A stretch of DNA of 6,017 nucleotides from NCBI GenBank assembly GCA_937924465.1, contig CALDSP010000179.1:1-6017 (forward strand), in the 5' to 3' direction. This document shows positions 1-5,756 of the stretch, piece by piece (position 1 is the stretch's first letter; each line of letters opens with the position of its first letter). The stretch comes from an uncultured Leptospiraceae bacterium (GTDB taxonomy: Bacteria > Spirochaetota > Leptospiria > Leptospirales > Leptospiraceae). The translations under genes and the position numbers were made by a program. The notes beneath the pieces were generated by a model. The model was not told where the DNA came from, made no database searches, and worked only from the letters and a program-made list of their open reading frames with translations.

Positions 1-151
1 TTCTTCTTGAAATATTTTCTTCATTCCATATAATAAGAATGATACTTCCATCCAACTTTTTGGGTAGCAAGAAAAACCAAACAAATTCAAGTGTTCTTGT
101 TACTACAACTTCAGAAACACAAGGTTTCACTATTTTTAAAATTCTTGAACC
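1..151. other. Left-edge stretch with two opposing open frames; no gene assigned
   Basis: On the minus strand, a GTG at 130 opens a frame that reaches the window edge (begins VKPCVSEVVV). It lies 21 bases after the flavin reductase stop and continues the operon direction, but has no good Shine-Dalgarno. On the plus strand, a frame is open from the edge to a TAA at 168-170, overlapping the flavin reductase 3' end by 19 bases, and includes SVLVTTTSETQGFTIFKIL. Neither has enough length or similarity to call; the minus frame fits the operon slightly better. No hairpin with a T-run is present, so no intrinsic terminator is called after the flavin reductase gene. Confidence 0.35.
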
Positions 152-625
152 TTATTGCAATTTTCTATAACTTCTATTAAAATAAAGCAATGGATTTCCA
201 GAATTGATTTTAGTTTCTAAAACATGTCCAATTATAATAGAATGATCTCCACCATCATAGATATTTTGTTTTTCACAAACAAGGAGTGAGAGATATTCTT
301 TTAAAATAGGAATGTTATGCAACAAAGTATATCCTATTTGTTGCAAGAACTCATGTTTATTAATTTTAGAATTTGAAAAAGTATTTGAAATATTCTCTTG
401 ATTTTCTTGTAAAATATGAATAGCAAAATGATTTACATTTTGAATTACAGAGTGGCTATAAATATTTTTACTTAAACAAAAAAGAACAAGAGGTGGCTCT
501 AAAGAAAGAGAGGAAAAACTGGAAACAGTTACTCCTCCCAGTTCTTCTTTATCCTTATAAGTTACAACGGTAACCCCCGACGCAAAAAGAGCTAAACAAT
601 TTTTAAAATCGTCTTTTGATAACAT
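152..625 (-). CDS. Flavin reductase-like (FMN-binding) protein
   Basis: This belongs to the flavin reductase-like domain family, which uses NAD(P)H to reduce free FMN or FAD, or supplies reduced flavin to a partner oxygenase; some members are simply flavoproteins. The 157-residue length is normal for the single-domain family. Landmarks are FASGVTVVT at 14-22, GGVTVSSFSSLSLEPPLVLF at 30-49, NIYSHSVIQNVNHFAIHIL at 54-72, GGDHSIIIGHV at 125-135 and PLLYFNRSYRKL at 145-156, running to the natural end of the domain. I chose the ATG at 625 because GGAGA lies 4 bases upstream. A TTG at 643 would add six residues (MFIGDN) and has no comparable site. There is no signal peptide, so it should act in the cytoplasm. 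It follows the diheme lipoprotein gene by 18 bp and is the last confident gene of the operon here. No partner monooxygenase is visible, so the substrate is unknown. Confidence 0.9.
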   Translation of the reverse strand: MLSKDDFKNCLALFASGVTVVTYKDKEELGGVTVSSFSSLSLEPPLVLFCLSKNIYSHSVIQNVNHFAIHILQENQENISNTFSNSKINKHEFLQQIGYTLLHNIPILKEYLSLLVCEKQNIYDGGDHSIIIGHVLETKINSGNPLLYFNRSYRKLQ

Positions 626-629
626 ATTA

Positions 630-634
630 TCTCC
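630..634 (-). promoter_or_regulatory. Shine-Dalgarno GGAGA for the flavin reductase gene
   Basis: The minus strand reads TTGGAGATAATATG, placing GGAGA 4 bases before the ATG at 625. It falls inside the extra codons that the alternative TTG start at 643 would add, and so supports the ATG. Confidence 0.8.
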
Positions 635-643
635 AATGAACAA

Positions 644-1552
644 TTATTTTTCTACTACCCAAAGTCCACGAATCTCATTTTCTTCATATCCTATTGCTTT
701 ATCCTTTGGATACAATTCTTGAATCTTAGAATAAGTAAGAGCAGAAATATTCTTTCCTACAACTCCATGGCACTGCAAACACATTTGATTAGTTACAATA
801 GGATAAAATCCTTGCTTCAATTCCCAACTCTCCCTTGTAATAGTTTTAAAAGATTGTCCAGCCTTTAATTGAATTTTAAATATTTCAATAATTTGTTTTT
901 CTTCAGTATTGGCTTCATTTAAAGGATTTCTAGGCTTATCAGAAACTCTTTTGAGTTTGTAACCTAGTTTCTCGGAAATTTCCTCAGTAAGTGAAATTGC
1001 TTTTTCATTACAAAATGAAATAGCACCCAGCGTACCTTTTGATTGAATAGCATTCAATAAATTTTTTCCTAGTTCAGCTTTGGCTTTATCTGCAATTTCT
1101 TTACTAAGTTCTGAAAAAGGCTTATCTGGGTTTAGTTCTTTGTTTTGTTTAAGAATTTTTTGATGAGTAGCTTTCCATTCTGGACTATTAAAATCTGTTT
1201 TATAAATTAGTTTGACTGCTTCTTCTAAATCCTCTTTCTTATATGCAAATTTAGGCATAACTCCATATCGATTTTGCCATGTTTGGTCTAACATTGTCTC
1301 GGGCTTTGGATCTTGAATATAACCAAGCATAGCAACTGTAAAATCTTGCTCTTCTTGGTATTTATTCATGTAAGTTGCTTTTATTTCCGGAAAACTAGGG
1401 GCAATCTCTCTCGTATTTTCAGGATAATGACATTGGAAACAATTGTTTACAAGAAAAATAGCTGCATCTGGGATTTGTTTTTTACAACTTATCAAGTATA
1501 AAATCATAATTAGTAAGAAAAAGGTTGCGCAGCTTTTTGTTTTTAAATTCAT
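644..1552 (-). CDS. Predicted diheme lipoprotein: cytochrome c domain fused to Tll0287-like (DUF3365) domain
   Basis: I start this gene at the ATG at 1552 (302 residues) because AGGAGG lies 6 bases upstream. An ATG at 1567 would add five residues (MRRNQ) but lacks its own ribosome binding site. The N-terminus is lysine-rich, followed by a hydrophobic stretch and the lipobox LISC (Cys23), so it should be an exported lipoprotein. Domain one (about 28-120) has a heme c site CFQCH at 38-42 and a likely axial methionine, Met99, in VMPKF. Domain two (about 145-302) is Tll0287-like/DUF3365: AISFC at 177-181, RVSDKPRNPLN at 202-212, CLQCHG at 258-263, GY at 288 and RGLW at 295-298. The cyanobacterial founder of this family has unusual His/Cys heme ligation; Cys181 is a candidate for that cysteine (inference). 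A redox or heme-sensing role outside the inner membrane is likely; its partner is unknown. Confidence 0.88.
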   Translation of the reverse strand: MNLKTKSCATFFLLIMILYLISCKKQIPDAAIFLVNNCFQCHYPENTREIAPSFPEIKATYMNKYQEEQDFTVAMLGYIQDPKPETMLDQTWQNRYGVMPKFAYKKEDLEEAVKLIYKTDFNSPEWKATHQKILKQNKELNPDKPFSELSKEIADKAKAELGKNLLNAIQSKGTLGAISFCNEKAISLTEEISEKLGYKLKRVSDKPRNPLNEANTEEKQIIEIFKIQLKAGQSFKTITRESWELKQGFYPIVTNQMCLQCHGVVGKNISALTYSKIQELYPKDKAIGYEENEIRGLWVVEK

Positions 1553-1558
1553 TTGATT

Positions 1559-1564
1559 CCTCCT
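1559..1564 (-). promoter_or_regulatory. Shine-Dalgarno AGGAGG that decides the start of the diheme lipoprotein gene
   Basis: The minus strand reads TGAGGAGGAATCAAATG. The perfect AGGAGG shares its first A with the TGA stop of the upstream small gene and sits 6 bases before the ATG at 1552. This is the strongest ribosome binding site in the window. It argues for the downstream ATG over the one at 1567, and suggests that ribosomes ending the small coiled-coil gene can reinitiate here. Confidence 0.88.
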
Positions 1565-1821
1565 CATGATTCTCTAAAAAGTTTTCGTATTTTTAAGAGT
1601 GCATTATAAATAGTTTTGTATTGTTCTTGTGTAATTGTTACTTTCCCTTTTTCTAATAAAGCAATTACTTTTTCAGCCTTTTCTAAAAATAAAAGAGCTT
1701 CTGTCTTTGCTTTAGAATTTTTTTCTTGACGTTTTTTTAATTCCTCTAATTCAGATAAAACTTTATTTAGATCTTGACCCAGCTTAGAAATTTCCTTATC
1801 AATTGAATTGAGTTCACTCAT
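1564..1821 (-). CDS. Small coiled-coil protein of unknown function
   Basis: I do not recognise this 85-residue protein. It is strongly charged and mostly helical. Residues 7-33 show a repeating hydrophobic spacing (Ile7, Ile11, Leu14, Leu18, Leu22, Leu25, Leu28) typical of a coiled coil. A second helix spans about 38-58, a short KGKVTI turn follows, and a final amphipathic helix runs about 65-82. There is no signal peptide, membrane segment or cysteine, so it is probably a soluble cytoplasmic oligomer. Its ATG overlaps the mltG stop by 4 bp (ATGA) with no clear Shine-Dalgarno, so it is probably translated by ribosomes finishing mltG. Its stop lies inside the strong ribosome binding site of the next gene. 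The size and helical nature recall exonuclease VII small subunit (XseB), but I do not see that family's conserved pattern and do not assign it. Translational coupling on both sides argues that it is a real gene. Confidence 0.75.
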   Translation of the reverse strand: MSELNSIDKEISKLGQDLNKVLSELEELKKRQEKNSKAKTEALLFLEKAEKVIALLEKGKVTITQEQYKTIYNALLKIRKLFRES

Positions 1822-2855
1822 TGGTATAAGACATCAATATATTTTTTCTTAGCTTCTAAATGCTCGGCATGAGTTTTAGAGAAATGGTGTGAACCATCAG
1901 GCTTTACAAGAAAAAATAAATTTTCAGATTCTATAGGTCGAAAAGCCGCTATCAAAGCAGGAAGTCCCGGATTAGAAATGGGCCCGGGAGGATACCCTTT
2001 ATTTAAATACGTATTATAAGGAGATTCAATTTCTAAATCCTTTTCAAGTAGTCTTTTCTTTGGCTTTTCAAATAAATATTGAACTGTGGCGCAGCTTTCT
2101 AAAGGCATTTTAATTTTTAAACGTTTTAGAAACACTCCAGCCATGAGAGGTTGCTCTTCTTTTTTCTTTGCCTCTCTCTCCACAATCGATGCTAAAATTA
2201 CTTTTTCATGCAATTCCTGTGGAGAAATATCTTTTGCCTCAGGAATATTTTTTATATTTTTAAAAAAACGCTTCAGCATGAGTTCAATGATTTGCTCTGT
2301 TTTATAATTATATGGAACAATATAAGTCTCTGGAAATAAATATCCTTCTACTGTACTCGCGGGAATGTTATATTTTTTTAAAAGTTCTGGATTAGAGGCA
2401 GCCTGTAAAAAATATTCTTTACTTGGAGAGAGCTTTTTGCTAGTCAGTAGTTCAGCAATTTGTCGATTATGAAATCCCTCTGGGACTGTAAATGTTATTG
2501 TTTTTACTTTTCCACTTACTAAAATTTTTATAATTTCAGAAGAGTTCATTCCATTATTTAAAACATAAACACCCTGTTTGAGCTTTTTTGTATTTTGTGT
2601 AACATAAAGTAAAAAATGAAAATAATTTCTAGAATGAATCAATTTATTTTCAAAAAGTTCCAAAGAAACAGTTTTGTAACCCTCTCCTGGCGCTATCTCT
2701 AATTCATAAGAAAACTCACCTTTCCCAGTAGGACTACCTAATTTTAAATCTATAACAAATATGCTAGCAAAGGATAAAATAAACAATACAATAAACCCAA
2801 GGATTTTTGTCCAAAGAGAGAGTTTTTTCCAATAATTCCAAATCTTACCTAACAT
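1818..2855 (-). CDS. mltG: Endolytic murein transglycosylase MltG (YceG-like)
   Basis: MltG cleaves glycan strands within peptidoglycan at the outer face of the inner membrane and is thought to release nascent chains and set their length. The 345-residue length is normal for the family. A basic N-terminus precedes a single membrane segment at about 17-36, giving a cytoplasmic N-terminus and an extracytoplasmic body. Family landmarks follow in order: FTVPEGF at 122-128, EGYLFPETY at 170-178, the catalytic-glutamate motif ASIVERE at 222-228 (Glu226 the expected catalytic residue), GVFLKRL at 240-246, LESCATVQY at 252-260, YPPGPISNPGLPAL at 288-301 and SHHFSKTHAEH at 322-332. All look intact, so the enzyme should be active. 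The ATG overlaps the end of hisI by 11 bp and the stop overlaps the next gene by 4 bp, so expression is tied to both. Only a weak purine-rich tract precedes the start. Confidence 0.95.
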   Translation of the reverse strand: MLGKIWNYWKKLSLWTKILGFIVLFILSFASIFVIDLKLGSPTGKGEFSYELEIAPGEGYKTVSLELFENKLIHSRNYFHFLLYVTQNTKKLKQGVYVLNNGMNSSEIIKILVSGKVKTITFTVPEGFHNRQIAELLTSKKLSPSKEYFLQAASNPELLKKYNIPASTVEGYLFPETYIVPYNYKTEQIIELMLKRFFKNIKNIPEAKDISPQELHEKVILASIVEREAKKKEEQPLMAGVFLKRLKIKMPLESCATVQYLFEKPKKRLLEKDLEIESPYNTYLNKGYPPGPISNPGLPALIAAFRPIESENLFFLVKPDGSHHFSKTHAEHLEAKKKYIDVLYQ

Positions 2856-3396
2856 AGACTTTTTCTGGTCGAAATAATTTTTGAGAATAAATAATTTTTA
2901 AAACATTAGAATCCATTTTTCTATAAAAGCAAGAGTAATAACCCGTATGGCAGGCAGCTACATTTTGTTCTACCCGAAAGACAAAGTATTTATACAGTCT
3001 AGAATACTCTATAGTAATCATCTTTTGGACATGTCCGCTTTCCTCACCCTTTTTCCAAATTTTATTTTTTGAACGACTAAAATAATGAGCTAAACCAGTA
3101 GTAAAAGTTTTTTGGATAGTCTCTAAATTTCCAAAAGCTACCATTAAAACATTTCCCTCTTTATCTTGTGCAATAACTGGATAAAGAAAATCTTCTTGTA
3201 GTTCGAGAGGAATTTCAGAAATTCTTGCAAGTTCGGGGTCTGGTGGAAAATTTTTTTGTATAATGTAAGCATCTTCATCACAATCTACAAAGTAAGATTC
3301 TTCTATATGCAAAATCTTACTTAATTCTTCTTGCGTCAAAAGTTTGACTTTGCTAATTCTTTTGGAATATATATCTTGATAAATCAGTGTTCTCAT
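2845..3396 (-). CDS. hisI: Phosphoribosyl-AMP cyclohydrolase (HisI) with rearranged metal-binding motif
   Basis: HisI opens the adenine ring of phosphoribosyl-AMP in the third step of histidine synthesis, in the cytoplasm. The protein has 183 residues. The core at about 66-159 is clear: PVIAQDKEGNVLMVAF (73-88), HYFSRS (104-109), WKKGEESGHVQK (114-125), VEQ (142-144) and AACHTGYYSCFYR (147-159), with Cys149 and Cys156 as expected zinc ligands. There is no HisE domain, so it is monofunctional. Two things are odd. The Asp-Cys-Asp-x-Asp motif expected at 132-136 reads Ser-Arg-Leu-Tyr-Lys, with no gap needed on either side. An N-terminal extension of about 65 residues carries VDCDEDAYIIQ at 37-47, which looks like the missing motif. 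No other his gene is nearby. It starts 14 bp after the phosphatase stop and overlaps mltG by 11 bp. Family assignment is firm; activity depends on whether the relocated motif works. Confidence 0.92.
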   Translation of the reverse strand: MRTLIYQDIYSKRISKVKLLTQEELSKILHIEESYFVDCDEDAYIIQKNFPPDPELARISEIPLELQEDFLYPVIAQDKEGNVLMVAFGNLETIQKTFTTGLAHYFSRSKNKIWKKGEESGHVQKMITIEYSRLYKYFVFRVEQNVAACHTGYYSCFYRKMDSNVLKIIYSQKLFRPEKVYVR

Positions 3397-3404
3397 AAAT
3401 CAAT

Positions 3405-3412
3405 CTTTCCTC
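3405..3412 (-). promoter_or_regulatory. Shine-Dalgarno GAGGAAAG for hisI, built onto the phosphatase stop codon
   Basis: The minus strand reads TGAGGAAAGATTGATTTATG, in which TGA is the stop of the SpoIIE-type phosphatase and GAGGAAAG begins within that stop. The spacing from AGGA to the ATG is 11 bases, a little long, so initiation is probably moderate and helped by ribosomes leaving the upstream gene. Confidence 0.65.
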
Positions 3413-5756
3413 ATTTTTTGAATTCATCAAGCATTGTCAAACATATTAAAGTAAGATCATCGGAAAGATCAGAACCTTTCCTAAATTCAGAGAGAGTATG
3501 AATAATATTATTAACTAATTCTTGGGTAGGTTTTTCAAAATTTTCTAAAATACAATTTTCTAATCTTTTAATACCAAAAATCTCTTCTTGAGTATTAAAC
3601 GTTTCTGTGACTCCATCTGAAAATAAAATGAGTCTATCCCCTGTTTTAAGATAAATTTTTTCTGGTTTAAAAGAAGTTGGAAAAATTCCTAAAACTCTAT
3701 CAGGGGTTTGAATATATTGTAAACTTTTATCCCTGTGAATTAATAAAGGATGCAAATGACCTGCGTTAATAAATTCAAAACTTGAGTCTCTTCCATTATA
3801 AATTCCACCAATTAAACTCATAAATAAATTTCCCGGAAACTTTGTCATTAACATTTCATTGACAAGTTTAAAGATTTCTTCAAAGGTATAATTTTTTTGA
3901 ATAAGTTCAGAAACCAATCCCTTAACTGCACTCACCATATACCCGCTTCCAATTCCATGTCCCGATACATCTCCTAAAAAAATACTTATTGTTTGATTAG
4001 CACTATTAGTAAAGAAATCCAAATAATCTCCCGAAACTCCCATAGCAGGGAAAGAGGCATATCCCACTTCTAAATTGTCAAAATTAAAAATGTCTAATCT
4101 AGTGCGCTTAGCAGTAAGCTGTAACTGTGCAAACTCTAAATTTTTATCCATTCGTTTTTTTTCAATATCGGAAATAATTAAATAATAGTTCTGCATGAGC
4201 AAATCTCCAAGCCTAGTACATTCTTTAATAAACTTAAGTTCTGCGATAGAAAAATTGGTTTTATCATTTTTTTCACCCACAAGAAAAATCGAACTAGGTA
4301 TGCCATTAGAGTTGTAACTAAAAATAGGATAGGCAATTTGAACTTGCATTGCTGAAAGATATCTATATACTTCTTCTCGAATTCCAGAACCATATGACAT
4401 ATAAGAAGTAATAGTAATATCTTTCTCTTTAGAAAAATATTCCCAAATGGGAGATTTTAAAGGAACCTCAATGAGTCCAAATTCTCTGAGTCTACTTACA
4501 TTTCGAAATCTTTCTGCTGGTACAAGAAGATTTATTTTTTTCACATCTAAGGCAAGGCTAGCTTTATTAAATAAATTTTTAACAGAATTTCTAAAGGAGG
4601 TAGGTCGTTGAATAATTTCAATCATTTCATTTAGAGTTTTATTTAAATCTTTTTCTTTGGATAAACTTAAGTTTTCAATAAAATCAGAGAGACTGTTTTT
4701 GATTAGAGTAGAAAGAAAAACAACCATTACTAAAAAAAATATATTTATATAATGAATAGTCACTTCTGGAATATTTAAAGACTTATAAAATAAATAAATC
4801 ATTCCATAAACTAATGAATAAAAAGAGGTTTGAATAAATAAAGAAATAGCAGAGGTAAATAAAAGTTGCTGTGGCAAATAAGCAATTCCATAACTCGAAT
4901 ATAAAAATAAAAATGCAAATATAAGAAAAAAAATACAAAAAAATATTGTAAATGAATAGGTTCCCTTCAATAAGTTAAATTTCAAAAATAAATAAGGAAC
5001 TATTCCTAAACCACATATAGAAATTCCTAGCACAACTTTTTTATAAAAGTTTGTAGATTCTTGATTATAACTCGAACTGCGAATTATTTTGTATTTTATA
5101 GCATCATAGAGAATTACCATAATAGATGAAAGACCAATCATCCACAATGGAATGCTTAAAAGTCGAAGAAGTTGAATGAATAAGATATCATTTTCATTTG
5201 AGTTTCGACCTAAAAATCCAACTAAAACAGAAAATGCAATCTCTGGAATATACCACTTAGTTGGAACATCTAACCCTTTTGCACGAATAACTAAATGGCT
5301 TAAAATAAACATTAAAAAAGTCAAAGTAAAGAAAAATAAAAAATAATAAGCATTAAAAACTAAAACAAAAAAATTAGAGCTTATAAAAATTCCTATAAAA
5401 GCAAATAAAAACAAAAACAAATTATCCCCACTTCTTAAAAAAAACCACAAAGCAAAACCCACAAATAAATGAGCAATCACTAAATATTCTAAGAAGTCAT
5501 ATAGAATTTTAGAAAAAAGATTTTGATGGGTAGGTTCTAAAACATTTGCCTCAAAATTTAAAGAAGGCAAATCTTGATCTTCAAAGATATTATATCCTAG
5601 TAAATGATAGTTATGAGAGTTAGTATGAAATATAAATCCATTTGGATAATAATATAAAATTTTTCTTGCTTGTGATTCAGGAAAATTATGAATTAAAGCA
5701 TAATGAAAAGAAAAGAAAGATAAAACCCCTATTAAAGGTAACAAGACTAATTTCAT
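3411..5756 (-). CDS. Membrane-anchored SpoIIE-family (PP2C-type) serine/threonine phosphatase with GAF-like region
   Basis: This 781-residue protein probably dephosphorylates a Ser/Thr-phosphorylated regulator, in this family often a STAS-domain anti-anti-sigma factor. Residues 1-22 form a membrane segment, about 23-87 a short extracytoplasmic stretch, and about 88-352 hold roughly eight or nine further hydrophobic helices. A linker helix near 354-385 leads into a GAF-like region at about 375-520, then a short helical connector. The SpoIIE/PP2C domain spans about 560-776. The metal-binding positions appear intact: GD at 576-577, GDVSGHG at 595-601, AGH at 665-667, SDG at 713-715 and SDD at 765-767. 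I therefore predict an active Mn/Mg-dependent phosphatase with its catalytic domain in the cytoplasm. The membrane part matches no sensor domain I can name. The start overlaps the upstream stop by 4 bp and has no evident Shine-Dalgarno, so translation is probably coupled. No STAS or anti-sigma partner lies in the window. Confidence 0.93.
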   Translation of the reverse strand: MKLVLLPLIGVLSFFSFHYALIHNFPESQARKILYYYPNGFIFHTNSHNYHLLGYNIFEDQDLPSLNFEANVLEPTHQNLFSKILYDFLEYLVIAHLFVGFALWFFLRSGDNLFLFLFAFIGIFISSNFFVLVFNAYYFLFFFTLTFLMFILSHLVIRAKGLDVPTKWYIPEIAFSVLVGFLGRNSNENDILFIQLLRLLSIPLWMIGLSSIMVILYDAIKYKIIRSSSYNQESTNFYKKVVLGISICGLGIVPYLFLKFNLLKGTYSFTIFFCIFFLIFAFLFLYSSYGIAYLPQQLLFTSAISLFIQTSFYSLVYGMIYLFYKSLNIPEVTIHYINIFFLVMVVFLSTLIKNSLSDFIENLSLSKEKDLNKTLNEMIEIIQRPTSFRNSVKNLFNKASLALDVKKINLLVPAERFRNVSRLREFGLIEVPLKSPIWEYFSKEKDITITSYMSYGSGIREEVYRYLSAMQVQIAYPIFSYNSNGIPSSIFLVGEKNDKTNFSIAELKFIKECTRLGDLLMQNYYLIISDIEKKRMDKNLEFAQLQLTAKRTRLDIFNFDNLEVGYASFPAMGVSGDYLDFFTNSANQTISIFLGDVSGHGIGSGYMVSAVKGLVSELIQKNYTFEEIFKLVNEMLMTKFPGNLFMSLIGGIYNGRDSSFEFINAGHLHPLLIHRDKSLQYIQTPDRVLGIFPTSFKPEKIYLKTGDRLILFSDGVTETFNTQEEIFGIKRLENCILENFEKPTQELVNNIIHTLSEFRKGSDLSDDLTLICLTMLDEFKK

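Noticed and set aside
64..103. Imperfect inverted repeat (GTAGCAAGAA and TTCTTGTTAC, 9 of 10 paired, 20-base loop) as a terminator
   Set aside because: No T-run follows on either strand, the stem is weak, and the loop is long; it may be chance in AT-rich sequence.
121..153. Short inverted repeat AAGGTT / AACCTT around the flavin reductase stop
   Set aside because: Only 6 bp with a 21-base loop, AT-rich, and no T-run, so it is not convincing as a terminator.
1313..1501. Plus-strand open frame inside the diheme lipoprotein gene
   Set aside because: Lies wholly antisense to a well-supported gene and has no recognisable content.
1553..1567. ATG at 1567 as the start of the diheme lipoprotein gene
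   Set aside because: It overlaps the previous stop in an ATGA, but the perfect AGGAGG lies downstream of it and is ideally spaced for the ATG at 1552, which also leaves a cleaner signal peptide.
1564..1821. Exonuclease VII small subunit (xseB)
   Set aside because: Size and helical content fit, but the family's conserved residue pattern is not evident and no xseA is in view.
2086..2307. Plus-strand open frame inside mltG
   Set aside because: Antisense shadow of a strongly conserved coding region.
4178..4393. Minus-strand open frame inside the phosphatase gene in another frame
   Set aside because: Overlaps the intact GAF-like coding region and shows no independent ribosome binding site or similarity.
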